Assembly: GCF_008369295.1 (NCBI RefSeq)
Contig: NZ_VOBG01000007.1
Span: forward strand, 124,001-188,000
DNA: 64,000 nt
Source: Pseudomonas sp. ANT_H4
GTDB taxonomy: Bacteria > Pseudomonadota > Gammaproteobacteria > Pseudomonadales > Pseudomonadaceae
Reading direction: 5' to 3'
The translations under genes and the position numbers were made by a program. Position 1 is the stretch's first letter. Each line of letters opens with the position of its first letter. Positions 6,890 through 16,294 of the stretch are shown piece by piece. Below the pieces are notes generated by a model. That model was not told where the DNA came from and made no database searches. It saw only the letters and a program-made list of their open reading frames with translations.

Positions 6890-7336
6890 TCATTTCAGCA
6901 ACCCTGCGCCCTTGAGCAAATCGTAAAGCCCTTCGGGAACCAGCGGCGAGTCAGCGCTGAAACTTGAACTGTCCTGCCAGCTCACCTTGAACGCAGCACC
7001 ATTGCTTTCCTCACCGTCGATATGCGGCAGCTCGTACAGACGCTGGTCCTCGAATTGCCCATCGTAGACCTGGACAATCTCGTGTCCCGGATTGCCGGCG
7101 TAAATGAAGATACTTTCGAGGGTGCCCAACAGTCGCAGGCTGTGGATGGGTTGTTCCAGTTCTTCCTGGACCTCCCGCACGATGGCCTCGGCGCTGGTTT
7201 CACCAAATTCGATGCCGCCACCGATGGGGCGATAGAGGTGGTGGTGTTTGGTGGAGTCGTAGAACTGATGGACGAGGATTTGTCCATTGCGGTGAAAGAT
7301 GCAGAGCGCGAGCGCCCGGATACGAGGTGCAGCCAT
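6890..7336 (-). CDS. Nudix hydrolase
   Basis: 148 residues from the ATG at 7336 (AAGGA upstream; an earlier in-frame start at 7372 adds an unconvincing 12 residues). The Nudix box is visible as GGIEFGETSAEAIVREVQEE, holding the metal-binding REVQEE. The usual Gly-hydrophobic pair at the end of the box is replaced by Glu-Gln. Nudix enzymes cleave nucleoside diphosphate derivatives; the substrate cannot be told from sequence. The gene ends a three-gene minus-strand run with a cytochrome c and a VOC protein, although spacing does not prove an operon. Confidence 0.85.
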   Translation of the reverse strand: MAAPRIRALALCIFHRNGQILVHQFYDSTKHHHLYRPIGGGIEFGETSAEAIVREVQEELEQPIHSLRLLGTLESIFIYAGNPGHEIVQVYDGQFEDQRLYELPHIDGEESNGAAFKVSWQDSSSFSADSPLVPEGLYDLLKGAGLLK

Positions 7337-7375
7337 GTGGTGAAGTCCTTTTCGATGTCGTATGCGACCCATTAC

Positions 7376-7765
7376 TTATGGTGTTTGAAACGTCTCAAGA
7401 TAAGCCAACAGGTTTGCAATCTTTTCCTGATCGCTGATGCCCCAGAAAATCATGCGGGTGCCGCTGATCACTTTTTTCGGTGCCTCGATATACGCGGCCA
7501 GCTTCTCCCGGGTCCATACCACGCCGGAGTTTTTCATCGCGTCGGAATACTGATAGTCCGTGGTGGTCCCGGCAAGCCGCCCGATCACGCCGTTGAGTTG
7601 CGGCCCGAACGAACCGCGCGCGTTCAACCCGACGCTATGGCAGCCGCCACAGGTTTTGCTGAACAGCTTGGCGCCGGCCTCGGCATCGCCCGCCGCTGCC
7701 GCCGGAGCGCTGAACAGGCCGGCGTTGAGGACTAAGACGAGGGTCAGTAAAGCGGCGTGCGTCAT
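7376..7765 (-). CDS. Small periplasmic class I cytochrome c
   Basis: 129 residues. The start at 7765 follows GGAG and gives a clean signal peptide ending SAPAAAAG; an upstream in-frame start at 7795 is less likely. One haem-binding motif CGGCH lies near residue 41. The C-terminal part contains SGTRMIFWGI, whose Met is the expected sixth haem ligand as in cytochrome c2/c550-type proteins. It would shuttle electrons in the periplasm. No partner enzyme is adjacent. Confidence 0.9.
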   Translation of the reverse strand: MTHAALLTLVLVLNAGLFSAPAAAAGDAEAGAKLFSKTCGGCHSVGLNARGSFGPQLNGVIGRLAGTTTDYQYSDAMKNSGVVWTREKLAAYIEAPKKVISGTRMIFWGISDQEKIANLLAYLETFQTP

Positions 7766-7795
7766 TGAGGGCTCCAGATCAGGTGTCGTGGTCAA

Positions 7796-8227
7796 TTATG
7801 CCTGCTGAAGCGGCCTTTCCCCCAGCCGTTCCACCAAACGCACCAGGTAACCGTCCGGGTCCTGAACCAGGAATTGCCTTTGCCCCGCCTCCACCTCATC
7901 CGCCCGGTACCAGGCATCTTCAACGTCACGGAAAAGCGGCCAGCCAATGGCGTTCAAACGCTGCAGGACCGGCGCTACGGCGGGAACATCGATTTGCAGG
8001 TTAATGCCTCGGCCCAAGGGTGCTTCCAAAGGCCCGGTGAGCCACTGCCCGACCTGGGGCTCGTATTGTTCCAGCATGATTTGCGCGCCCTGCAGATCAA
8101 GGTAGGCAAAACCTTCTTCGGGGCGCTGGTAGGCGATGTCGAAGCCCATCTGGGTGACCCAGAAGTCGAGGCTGGTGGTGAGGTCAGTGACCACCAGTTC
8201 AGGGACCAGGGGATTGCGGATAAACAT
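7796..8227 (-). CDS. VOC-family protein, bleomycin-resistance type
   Basis: 143 residues of the glyoxalase/bleomycin-resistance superfamily. Paired beta-alpha-beta-beta-beta modules can be followed from LVPELVVTDL through FDIAYQRPEEGFAYLDLQG to the C-terminal FLVQDPDGYLVRL. The pattern DPDGYLVR is typical of Ble-like binding proteins, which sequester drugs without catalysis. Whether this protein binds bleomycin or another ligand is unknown. It has no signal peptide. Confidence 0.82.
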   Translation of the reverse strand: MFIRNPLVPELVVTDLTTSLDFWVTQMGFDIAYQRPEEGFAYLDLQGAQIMLEQYEPQVGQWLTGPLEAPLGRGINLQIDVPAVAPVLQRLNAIGWPLFRDVEDAWYRADEVEAGQRQFLVQDPDGYLVRLVERLGERPLQQA

Positions 8228-8353
8228 GGTGCTCCTTGATTAGCGAGAGGTGACAGAGGGCGGGCTTGCCGGCGATATTGGATGAGCGCTTTTAGGTCTG
8301 GCTCACGAACGCATACCCCTCCAGCTGCCCGCTGTAGATACAGGGAGCGCCAT

Positions 8354-8372
8354 GCTCGCCCACATGGCGAGC
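8354..8372. repeat. REP-like palindrome
   Basis: GCTCGCC-CACAT-GGCGAGC in the 267-base gap between the VOC gene and the lone receiver gene. It could be a solitary REP element or a weak terminator. Nothing else is recognisable in this gap. Confidence 0.4.
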
Positions 8373-8494
8373 GTATGACACAGCGCAACCCAAAGGCTAC
8401 CAAATGACCACCCATCGCAAGTAACACATCAAATCGAACCTATCCAACCACCACCCACTCCACCTTACTTAACCCTGATGGAGGAGTAGTGATC

Positions 8495-8872
8495 ATGGCT
8501 CAGCCATCGATTTTGGTGCTGGAGGACGACGAGATCATTCGCTCGCTGATGATCGTCGTGCTGGAGGAGTTCGGCGCGGTGGTCACCTCTTTTCCCTCTG
8601 CGGACGAAGGGATGATTTTTCTGGAGCGGGCCGATGATCCGGTGGATTTGATTGTCAGCGATATCCATATGCCCGGCCTGCTTAATGGCTATGACTTGAG
8701 CAAGGTGGTCGCCCATCGCTGGCCGTCGGTGTCGGTGGTGCTGACCTCAGGCGACACAGTGATGGCGGAGCAGTTGGGCAGCACGGTGCGGTTCCTGCCC
8801 AAGCCGTGGAGTACCCAAAGGCTGCTCGATTGTGTGCAGGCTGCCTTGGACAAGGGTGCATCCATGTATTGA
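8495..8872 (+). CDS. Single-domain response regulator (receiver only)
   Basis: 125 residues from the ATG at 8495, with GGAGGAG upstream. It is a complete receiver domain and nothing else: the acidic pocket LEDDE near the N-terminus, the phosphoacceptor Asp in IVSDIHMPG (about residue 52), the Thr/Ser in LTSGD and the conserved Lys in LPKPW. With no output domain it would act by protein contact, or as a phosphate relay or sink. It ends 22 bases before the convergent histidine kinase gene. That system has its own regulator, so a link between them is only possible. Confidence 0.88.
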   Translation: MAQPSILVLEDDEIIRSLMIVVLEEFGAVVTSFPSADEGMIFLERADDPVDLIVSDIHMPGLLNGYDLSKVVAHRWPSVSVVLTSGDTVMAEQLGSTVRFLPKPWSTQRLLDCVQAALDKGASMY

Positions 8873-8893
8873 TCACCTACCTGCGGACTGCCA

Positions 8894-10207
8894 TTACACC
8901 GGCAACACCACCACCGCCTCCAGCCCACCACCCTGGCGATTGACCAGGGTTAGCGTGCCGCCGTGCTCCAACACAATCGCCCGTGCGGTGGAGAGCCCCA
9001 AGCCGACGCCGCCAGTACTTTTGTTGCGCGAGCCTTCCAGGCGAAAAAACGGCAGGAATACCTGTTCGTGCTGGTCGACGGGAATCCCCGGCCCACGGTC
9101 CAGCACGCGAATGGTCACCTGGCCCGGCCGTTGTTGCAGTTCAATTTCCGGCGCCAGGCCATAGTGGATGGCGTTGTCCATCAGGTTGGTCATCACCCGC
9201 TTGAGGCCCAGGGGCCGACCGAAGTAAACCAGGCGCGGCGGGCCGTCAAAGCTGATGTCGATGGCCTGGTCACGGTAGTCGTCGATCAGGGTTTGCAGCA
9301 GTTCCGCCAGGTCCAACTGGGTAGCCTGTTCCAGCCGGGCGTCGTCGCGAAAGAACTCCAGGGCCGTACTGATCATTGCCTGCATCTCGTCGACGTCGCG
9401 GAACAGCCGCTGTTGCTGGTCGGCATCCTCGATAAACTCGCCCCGCAGGCGCAGGCGGGTCAAGGGCGCGCGCAGGTCGTGGGAAATCGCCGCGAGCATC
9501 TGGGTTCGATCCTGGATGAAGTGTTGCAACTGCGCCTGCATGCCGTTGAAGGCGAGGATTGCCTGGCGAATCTCATGGGGGCCGACAGGGTCGATGGGCG
9601 GGGCGCGGAAGTCGGCACCGAAACGTCGGGCGCCCTGGGCGAAATGTTGCAGCGGCCTGGCCAGTCGCCGGGTGGCGATCAACGTGACCAGCGCGGTGGA
9701 AATCAGCACCAGCACCAACACCACCAGACTGCGTGGCCCCTCCGATAACCCCCAACTGCGCGACTCAGAGCTGAACATCAGCCAGGTATGGTCCGCCAGT
9801 TCAACCAGCAAGGCATAGCGCCCGCCGGGGCCTGGCCAGTCGGACGGCTCATAACCCTCCATCCGGCGTTGCGGTCCCTTGAGCAGGTGCTTGAACGTCT
9901 CCTCGGCCTCGGTAGAGTGAAAACCGGGGTCGTCCAAAACAGGCAAATCAATCCCCTCTCGACTGACCGCCCAACTGACACTGAAACTTTCATCACCGAC
10001 TGCCTGGGCCAGATGTGAGCGCTGCGACGGCTCTGCGGCCTCAATCACCCGCACGATAACGGCAACCTTGTCCAACAAACCGGTCTCGGTCAGGGGCGGC
10101 CTGGCCCAGACGCCCGCCAGTTGGGCAAACAGTGCGTTAAACGCCAGGGCCGTGAGCATGGCAATCAAGATGGTGAGGGCGATCCAGCGGGCCACCGTAT
10201 TTTTCAT
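8894..10207 (-). CDS. Sensor histidine kinase
   Basis: 437 residues. A membrane segment lies near residues 10-30, a periplasmic sensor region at about 31-155, a second membrane segment at about 158-178, then HAMP. The HisKA domain has its phospho-His in AAISHDLRAPLTRLR. The ATPase domain has N-box NLMDNAIHYG, G1 DRGPGIP, F-box FLPFFRLEG and G2 VGLGLSTA. The start overlaps the stop of the response regulator at 10204 as ATGA, so the pair is translationally coupled. It belongs to the EnvZ/OmpR-like class. The signal is unknown. Confidence 0.92.
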   Translation of the reverse strand: MKNTVARWIALTILIAMLTALAFNALFAQLAGVWARPPLTETGLLDKVAVIVRVIEAAEPSQRSHLAQAVGDESFSVSWAVSREGIDLPVLDDPGFHSTEAEETFKHLLKGPQRRMEGYEPSDWPGPGGRYALLVELADHTWLMFSSESRSWGLSEGPRSLVVLVLVLISTALVTLIATRRLARPLQHFAQGARRFGADFRAPPIDPVGPHEIRQAILAFNGMQAQLQHFIQDRTQMLAAISHDLRAPLTRLRLRGEFIEDADQQQRLFRDVDEMQAMISTALEFFRDDARLEQATQLDLAELLQTLIDDYRDQAIDISFDGPPRLVYFGRPLGLKRVMTNLMDNAIHYGLAPEIELQQRPGQVTIRVLDRGPGIPVDQHEQVFLPFFRLEGSRNKSTGGVGLGLSTARAIVLEHGGTLTLVNRQGGGLEAVVVLPV

Positions 10208-10914
10208 GAGCGGCTCACGCTGACGGTGAACTGGTAGCCGCCATTGCGCACGGTGCGAATCATCGCCGGGCGCTTGGTGTCGAACTCCAGCTTGCGTCGC
10301 AGGCGGCTGACCTGAACGTCGATGCTGCGGTCGAACGCATCATGGCTGTGGCCCCGCGCCAGGTTCAGCAACTGCTCGCGGGTCAGTACACGCTGGGGAT
10401 GCTCGACGAACACCAGCAGCAGGTCGAACTCCCCGGACGACAGCGGGATCATCACTTGGTCCGGCGAGCGCAGTTCCCGGCGAGTCAGGTCCAGCTGCCA
10501 GCCGGCGAAGCGGATCAACGGTCGCGAAACATCGCCCGACGGCGCCCCGCTTTCACCGGCGCGGCGCAACACGGCACGCACCCGGGCCAGCAGTTCGCGG
10601 GCATCAAAGGGTTTACTGAGGTAGTCATCGGCGCCCATTTCCAGGCCCACTACGCGATCGCTGAGCTCGCCCATGGCGGTCAGCATGATCACCGGCGTCG
10701 CGTATTGCTGACGCAGGCGCTGGCACAGCAGCAGGCCGTTATCTCCCGGCAGCATCAGGTCGAGAATGATCAGGTCGGCGGCCTGTTGCTCCATGGCCGC
10801 CCACAGGTCTGCGCCATTGGCGGCGGTCTGCACCGTATAGCCATGTTGCAGGAAAAATTTCTTCAGCAGCGCGAGGACCTCAAGGTCATCGTCCACGATC
10901 AAAAGATGGCTCAC
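10204..10914 (-). CDS. OmpR-family response regulator
   Basis: 236 residues. The receiver domain (1-115) has VDDD, the phosphoacceptor Asp in LILDLMLPGDNG and Lys in LSKPF. A winged-helix DNA-binding domain (about 135-232) has the typical SSGEFDLL, VLTREQLLN, RSIDVQVSRLRRKLE and RTVRNGGYQF. It is the partner of the overlapping kinase gene. It is the first gene of the pair, and its start lies 145 bases from the divergent MlaA gene, so the intergenic region probably holds both promoters. Confidence 0.93.
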   Translation of the reverse strand: MSHLLIVDDDLEVLALLKKFFLQHGYTVQTAANGADLWAAMEQQAADLIILDLMLPGDNGLLLCQRLRQQYATPVIMLTAMGELSDRVVGLEMGADDYLSKPFDARELLARVRAVLRRAGESGAPSGDVSRPLIRFAGWQLDLTRRELRSPDQVMIPLSSGEFDLLLVFVEHPQRVLTREQLLNLARGHSHDAFDRSIDVQVSRLRRKLEFDTKRPAMIRTVRNGGYQFTVSVSRS

Positions 10915-11059
10915 CGGTGGGCATCACTTGAGTTTGTCGAGGCAACATCTAAAACCATTCGGCGCAGCCCGTCATATATTTCAATCGTGCAATAAAGCAG
11001 ACATCTTTGCGCAAAACCCGAATGCCAGCATCCGCCTCCCTTTTCCGGAGACTGTGCTT

Positions 11060-11848
11060 ATGCACTCGCTGACGTACCCCCAGCACCTGGCTCGCCAGGC
11101 CGTACTGCTGTTGACCGTGTCTTACCTCACAGGCTGTGCGAGCCCGGCACCGGTGGCGAGTACCACAAGCTGCGCGCAAGTTTCCTACCCGGTATACGAC
11201 CCCGCCGAACCGATCAACCGTGGGGTGTTCGCCTTCAACCGCACCGTCGATGACTATGCCCTGGCGCCTGTAGCCCATGGCTATAAATACCTGCCGGAGT
11301 TTTTCCAGCAGGGTGTGCATAACTTTTCCAGCAACTTCAGCGAGCCCAAGGTGTTTATCAACGATGTGCTGCAGGGCAACCCGCGTCGCTCAGTCAATAC
11401 CCTGGGACGCTTTGCCGTGAACACCACGGTGGGAATTGTCGGCCTGCTGGATGTTTCAGATTCGCTGGGTATTCCCCGCCACACCGCCGACTTCGGCCAG
11501 ACCTTTGGCGTGTGGGGCATCGGCAACGGGCCGATCGTCGAACTGCCCTTGTTGGGCACCGGCAACAGCCGCGACGCCGCAGGCAAAGTGTTGAGCTTCC
11601 TGGTGGCCCCTTTGGGGGACAGCGACACGGTGCAGACTCTTGAAACCATCAACATGGTGGGCGGTACGGTGGATACTCGCGCCTCATTGCTGCCACTTAC
11701 CGACAGCCTGCAGCAGTTGCCGGATTATTACAGCGCACTGCGTAATGTGGTGGCCGAACACCGTGCCGCCTACGTGCGGGAAGGCAAGGAAGGGGCCACC
11801 ACACCGCCGGCCAATCGATGCGCAGAGGGTGGCCGCGATGACTTCTGA
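11060..11848 (+). CDS. mlaA: MlaA (VacJ) outer-membrane lipoprotein
   Basis: 262 residues from the ATG at 11060 (GGAGA upstream). A lipoprotein signal ends in the lipobox LTGC. The MlaA domain follows: YDPAEPINRGVFAFNRTVDDY, GRFAVNTTVG and FGQTFGVWGIGNGPIVELPLLG are textbook. The protein removes misplaced phospholipids from the outer leaflet and passes them to the Mla transport path. The remaining mla genes are not nearby, and Pseudomonas often has more than one paralogue. The 3' end overlaps the next small gene by 11 bases. Confidence 0.92.
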   Translation: MHSLTYPQHLARQAVLLLTVSYLTGCASPAPVASTTSCAQVSYPVYDPAEPINRGVFAFNRTVDDYALAPVAHGYKYLPEFFQQGVHNFSSNFSEPKVFINDVLQGNPRRSVNTLGRFAVNTTVGIVGLLDVSDSLGIPRHTADFGQTFGVWGIGNGPIVELPLLGTGNSRDAAGKVLSFLVAPLGDSDTVQTLETINMVGGTVDTRASLLPLTDSLQQLPDYYSALRNVVAEHRAAYVREGKEGATTPPANRCAEGGRDDF

Positions 11849-12083
11849 GTCCAGCTCGTTACTGCTGCATCATCAGGTCCGCAAACGCGGCGCCAACACG
11901 CTGATCTGCCGGGAAACTCGCTTGCAGATGTCATCTGACCAGGGTCAGCTCGTGCTCAGCCGGTATATCGAACAATACAGCCCGCAAGGAGTGCGCTGGG
12001 TCGAGTGCAAGCACAGCGTGGCGATGGACGATGTGCTGCGCTGGCTGATTAGCCAGGGTGAACGTTCGGCCACGACGTCATAA
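11838..12083 (+). CDS. Small hypothetical protein overlapping mlaA
   Basis: 81 residues, starting within the last codons of mlaA (ATG at 11838), which suggests translational coupling. The protein reads MTSESSSLLLHHQVRKRGAN and has no signal peptide or membrane helix. It contains two cysteines. I recognise no family. It is supported by the overlap and by coding-like composition in a stretch otherwise without a gene. Confidence 0.5.
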   Translation: MTSESSSLLLHHQVRKRGANTLICRETRLQMSSDQGQLVLSRYIEQYSPQGVRWVECKHSVAMDDVLRWLISQGERSATTS

Positions 12084-12164
12084 TTTGAGGCCGTGTGCAT
12101 TAACAAAACGCTGACATCCACTGCGCTATCCTTTGTGACCCGATCCTGCACAGAGCCGTGTTTC

Positions 12165-14093
12165 ATGCCTCAAGCCGACACATTGCCCGCCGTCCTCGCT
12201 GGCCCCCTGCTGCGCCGCCTCGAACCGGGGCGCCTGGTGTTGTGGCTGGTGGGCAGCCGAGCCCTTGCGTTGACCCTGAGGTTGCAGTTCACCCAGGACG
12301 AGCGCGAGCACACCCTCGATATCAATCTGGACGCGACACTCTGCCAGGTCGTCCCCGTGGGACGTCACGCGTTTATCCACCTGATCGACGTGCCGCTGAG
12401 CAACGCCCTGCCCCAGGACGTGACCATCGGCTATGACCTGCTGATCAACGAGACCGGCGCTCATCCCAGCGGCATCGCCGAATGGGCGCCCCACCTGCTC
12501 CATGCCAACGCACGCACCCCGGACTTCGTCCTGCACAGCCGTATCCAGCAACTGATGCACGGTTCTTGCCGCAAACCCCACCACTACGCCGATGAAGGCC
12601 TGCTGTGTGTCGATCGTTTGCTGGCCGAAGGCCGCAGCCCGGCACAACGCCCGGCTCTGTTGATGATGAGCGGCGATCAGGTCTACGCCGACGATGTGGC
12701 CGGGCCTATGTTGCGGGCCATTCATGCACTGATCACCCGCCTGGGCCTGTTCGAGGAACACCTGGACGGCGCCGTGGTGGACGACAGCGCCATGCTCTAC
12801 GGCCATCCAGCCAGTTACTACCATCGCGCCGACCTGTTGCCGGCCCTGGAGAGCAACGAAACACTGCGCGAGCGGTTTTTCGGTGGCGTGAAGAAGCCGA
12901 TTTTCACCACCAGCACCGCCGACAATCACCTAGTGACCTTCGCCGAAGTGCTGGCGATGTACCTGTTGGTGTGGTCGCCCACTCCCTGGACGCTGATCGC
13001 CCCGCAACCGCCGCAGCTGAAGGCCGAAGAACAGAAACGCTATGCCCACGAACAACTGCAGGTGGATAAGTTTCGCGACGGCCTGGGCGGCGTGGCCAGG
13101 GTGTTTGCGCATATCTCATGCCTGATGATTTTCGATGATCACGACATCACCGACGACTGGAACCTCAGCGCCCAATGGGAAGAAACCGCCTACGGCAACC
13201 CGTTCTCCAAGCGCATCATCGGCAATGCCTTGCTGGCCTATATGCTCTGCCAGGGCTGGGGTAATAATCCTGATGCGTTTGAACAGCTGCTGGGCAAGAC
13301 CCTGGCACTCACCACGCAAGCCCCGGCGCACGACCACTATCTGGACGCGCCAGCCCAGGACGAACTGGTGGATGAACTGTTGAAGTTCCAGCAGTGGCAC
13401 TACGTCTTGCCCACCACCCCCGCCCTGGTGGTGATCGACACCCGTACCCGGCGCTGGCGCAGCGAATTCACCCTCAAGCAACCGTCCGGCCTGCTGGACT
13501 GGGAAGCCTTGAGTGAGCTGCAACAGGAACTGCTCGATCACCCGTCGGCCATCATCGTTTCACCGGCGCCAATCTTTGGCGTAAAGCTGATCGAGACCGT
13601 ACAGAAAGTCTTCAGCTGGTGCGGCTACCCGCTGTTGGTGGACGCGGAAAACTGGATGGCCCATCGCGGCGCGGCGCAGGTGATCCTGAATATCTTCCGT
13701 CACTCGCGCACGCCGGGTAACTACGTGATCCTGTCGGGAGACGTACATTACTCATTCGTTTACGAAGTGCTGATTCGCCACCGCAACGCCGGGCCAAAAA
13801 TCTGGCAGATCACCAGCAGCGGCATCAAGAACGAATTCCCCAGGGGCCTGCTGGAATGGTTCGACCGTCTCAACCGCTGGCTCTATTCACCCCGCTCACC
13901 CCTGAACTGGCTGACCCGGCGGCGCACCATGCAAGTGGTACCGCATATCCCGGAACATGCCGAGGCTGGCGAGCGGCTGTGGAACTCGGCAGGCATCGGC
14001 CAAGTGTTCTTCAACGAACAAGGCCAGCCTGAGGCGATTTACCAGCACAACGCCAATGGCTCGCCGCGTACGAAGATGAGGGCACCGCGGTAA
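12165..14093 (+). CDS. PhoD-like metallophosphatase family protein
   Basis: 642 residues from the ATG at 12165; the frame starts at 12093, but the first 24 residues look non-coding. Metal-binding motifs of the PhoD-like phosphatase family are clear: SGDQVYADDVAGP (about 185), IFDDHDITDDWN (about 345) and LSGDVHYSFVYE (about 550). An N-terminal beta-rich domain precedes them. Classical PhoD carries a Tat signal, but none is present here, so this is likely a cytoplasmic member and its substrate is uncertain. It stands alone in its strand context. Confidence 0.83.
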   Translation: MPQADTLPAVLAGPLLRRLEPGRLVLWLVGSRALALTLRLQFTQDEREHTLDINLDATLCQVVPVGRHAFIHLIDVPLSNALPQDVTIGYDLLINETGAHPSGIAEWAPHLLHANARTPDFVLHSRIQQLMHGSCRKPHHYADEGLLCVDRLLAEGRSPAQRPALLMMSGDQVYADDVAGPMLRAIHALITRLGLFEEHLDGAVVDDSAMLYGHPASYYHRADLLPALESNETLRERFFGGVKKPIFTTSTADNHLVTFAEVLAMYLLVWSPTPWTLIAPQPPQLKAEEQKRYAHEQLQVDKFRDGLGGVARVFAHISCLMIFDDHDITDDWNLSAQWEETAYGNPFSKRIIGNALLAYMLCQGWGNNPDAFEQLLGKTLALTTQAPAHDHYLDAPAQDELVDELLKFQQWHYVLPTTPALVVIDTRTRRWRSEFTLKQPSGLLDWEALSELQQELLDHPSAIIVSPAPIFGVKLIETVQKVFSWCGYPLLVDAENWMAHRGAAQVILNIFRHSRTPGNYVILSGDVHYSFVYEVLIRHRNAGPKIWQITSSGIKNEFPRGLLEWFDRLNRWLYSPRSPLNWLTRRRTMQVVPHIPEHAEAGERLWNSAGIGQVFFNEQGQPEAIYQHNANGSPRTKMRAPR

Positions 14094-14117
14094 ACGTTTC
14101 GCACGCATCCGTTGGCT

Positions 14118-15146
14118 TTATCGAACCGGCGGCGCGTACTGGATGCCGCCGTTGTTCCACAAGGCATTGAGGCCACGCTTGATCTTCAACACGCTGCCCT
14201 GGCCGATGTTGCGTTCGAACACCTCGCCATAGTTGCCCACTTGCTTGACGATCTGCACCACCCAATCCTTGCGCAGCTTCAGGTCCTTGCCGTACTCACC
14301 GTCGGCACCCAGCAGGCGGGCAACATCCGGGTTCTTGGTGGTCTTGGCCTGATCTTCGACGTTCTGCGAAGTGATGCCCATTTCTTCGGCATTGAGCATG
14401 GCGAACAGCGTCCACTTGACGATGCTGAACCACTCTTCATCGCCCTTGCGCACCAACGGGCCCAAGGGTTCCTTGGAGATCACCTCCGGCAACACGATGA
14501 ATTCGTCCGGGTGGGCCATCTTGATGCGCTGGGCGTACAGGCCCGATTGGTCGGTGGTCAGCACGTCGCAACGACCGGCTTCCAGGCCCTTGGCGCTTTC
14601 ATCGGCTGTATCAAAGGTGATGGGGGTGTACTTCATGCCGCTGGCGCGGAAGTAGTCGGAGACGTTCAACTCGGTGGTGGTGCCGGCCTGGATGCAAATG
14701 GTCGCGCCGTCCAGCTCCTTGGCGTGGGCGACTCCGAGTTTGTTGTTCACCAGAAAACCGATGCCGTCATAGTAGGTGACGCCGGTAAATACCAGGCCCA
14801 TGCCGGCGTCCCGGGAACTGGTCCAGGTGGTGTTGCGCGAAATCAGGTCGATTTCCCCGGACTGCAGGGCGGTGAAACGCTCCTTGGCGGTCAACTGGCT
14901 GAACTTCACTTTCGAGGCATCACCAAACAGTGCGGCGGCGACGGCATGGCAGACGTCAACGTCGATGCCAGTCATCTTGCCCTGAGCGTCCGGCACGCCG
15001 AAGCCCGGCAAACCATCGCTGACGCCACACTGGATAAAACCTTTCTTCTGGATCGCGTCCAGGGTTGCGCCCGCGTGCGCAGCGCCCGTCATGCTCAGTA
15101 CAGCAGCGGCGGTGAGTGCGGCCAAAGTGGTTTTCAGGTTCTTCAT
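14118..15146 (-). CDS. aapJ: Amino acid ABC transporter binding protein, AapJ-like
   Basis: 342 residues. A signal peptide ends at AHAGATLD. It is a family 3 solute-binding protein with the AapJ pattern: GFIQCGVSDGLPGF at the start, SRNTTWTSSRDAGMGL, and GTTTELNVSDYF. AapJ delivers a broad set of L-amino acids to the AapQMP transporter. No permease or ATPase gene lies next to it, so it must share a transporter encoded elsewhere, or be a second copy. A REP-free 25-base gap separates its stop from the PhoD-like gene, which is convergent. Confidence 0.88.
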   Translation of the reverse strand: MKNLKTTLAALTAAAVLSMTGAAHAGATLDAIQKKGFIQCGVSDGLPGFGVPDAQGKMTGIDVDVCHAVAAALFGDASKVKFSQLTAKERFTALQSGEIDLISRNTTWTSSRDAGMGLVFTGVTYYDGIGFLVNNKLGVAHAKELDGATICIQAGTTTELNVSDYFRASGMKYTPITFDTADESAKGLEAGRCDVLTTDQSGLYAQRIKMAHPDEFIVLPEVISKEPLGPLVRKGDEEWFSIVKWTLFAMLNAEEMGITSQNVEDQAKTTKNPDVARLLGADGEYGKDLKLRKDWVVQIVKQVGNYGEVFERNIGQGSVLKIKRGLNALWNNGGIQYAPPVR

Positions 15147-15312
15147 GCAAGGCTCTCCCTGTTGATCTTTATTATTCGGCGCCCCAAACCCGCGCCGGTT
15201 TATAGTGATTGAAGAGTATCAACGGCTTTACGCCTCGGCCACAAACGACATTCAGGCAAGGGCTCCTTCCGATTTGGAATGAACTCCCTCAAGAGACCCG
15301 TCAGGTAATCCC

Positions 15313-16206
15313 GTGATTTCAAAACGTTTAACCCCTTCGATGACCGCCTTGCAGTGCTTCGAAGCCGCCGCCCGCCACCTCAGCTTCACCCGAGCCGCCG
15401 AAGAACTGCACTTGACCCAGAGCGCGGTGAGCAAGCAGGTGGCGCAACTCGAAGAGATGCTCTGCCACAACCTGTTCCAGCGGGTGCGCCAGCGTTTGTA
15501 CCTGTCGCCAGCGGGCTCGCTGTACCTGGCGCAAGTGCACAAAATCCTCACTCAGGTGGACATTTCCAGTCGCTACATCCTGACCTACGGCGGCGAAACC
15601 GAGGTGCTGCGCATCGCCACCCAACCGACCTTCGGTGATCGCTGGCTGGTGCCCAAGCTCAGGGATTTCGCCGCGCTGCACCCTAATATCCACCTGGACA
15701 TTCGCAACGAGCTGGAGCCCTTCGACGTGCTGCAGGCCAAGGCCGATATCGCGTTTTTCTTCGGCCAGGGTTCGTGGCCTGGGGCGACCTGCATTGAACT
15801 GTTTCGCGAAGCCGTGGTGCCAGTGTGTGCGCCAGGCTTTGTCGCCGAAGGTAGCGATGCTTCGTCCCGCCATACCCTGCTGCAATGCACCTCGCGGCCA
15901 GAGGCTTGGCACGAATGGTTTCTGGAACAGGGCCTGCATTCGCAAAACAGCTACCACGGGCCGCGTTTCGATACGTTCTACATGTGCATCCGCGCAGCGC
16001 AATCGGGGTACGGCGTGGCGTTGGTGCCACAGTATCTGGTGGCCGAGGAATTGGCCCTGGGCAGTTTGATGATCCCGTGGGATTACGCGATGCCCAGTGC
16101 CGGCGCGCACTTTATCGCCCATGCCGAACATGCCGGGGAGATTCCCAAGGTGAAGGCATTTCTGGCCTGGATGGTGGGGTACATCACCCCACATCCCGAC
16201 TTTTAA
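15313..16206 (+). CDS. LysR-family transcriptional regulator (GcvA-like)
   Basis: 297 residues. The N-terminal winged helix is evident: TALQCFEAAARHLSFTRAAE and LTQSAVSKQVAQLEE. The substrate-binding effector domain follows. The GcvA-like features are the ARHLSFTRAAEEL start and a C-terminal WFLEQG block. It lies just upstream of, and on the same strand as, the aminotransferase-transporter cluster, and is the likely controller of it. The divergent aapJ-like gene begins 167 bases away and could also be a target. Confidence 0.9.
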   Translation: MISKRLTPSMTALQCFEAAARHLSFTRAAEELHLTQSAVSKQVAQLEEMLCHNLFQRVRQRLYLSPAGSLYLAQVHKILTQVDISSRYILTYGGETEVLRIATQPTFGDRWLVPKLRDFAALHPNIHLDIRNELEPFDVLQAKADIAFFFGQGSWPGATCIELFREAVVPVCAPGFVAEGSDASSRHTLLQCTSRPEAWHEWFLEQGLHSQNSYHGPRFDTFYMCIRAAQSGYGVALVPQYLVAEELALGSLMIPWDYAMPSAGAHFIAHAEHAGEIPKVKAFLAWMVGYITPHPDF

Positions 16207-16294
16207 TAATGACTCGGCGACTTTATTTCGTTTGCAGGGCAATGCGTCCCGCGGCTTAGATAAAAGCAAGCACCCCTTGCCGAGTCCGAGATCC

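Noticed and set aside
6724..6915. 63-codon plus-strand frame behind the second immunity gene
   Set aside because: No ribosome site, no family resemblance, and it runs into the convergent Nudix gene.
14112..15212. 366-codon plus-strand frame
   Set aside because: Antisense shadow of the aapJ-like gene; the minus strand has the signal peptide and family motifs.
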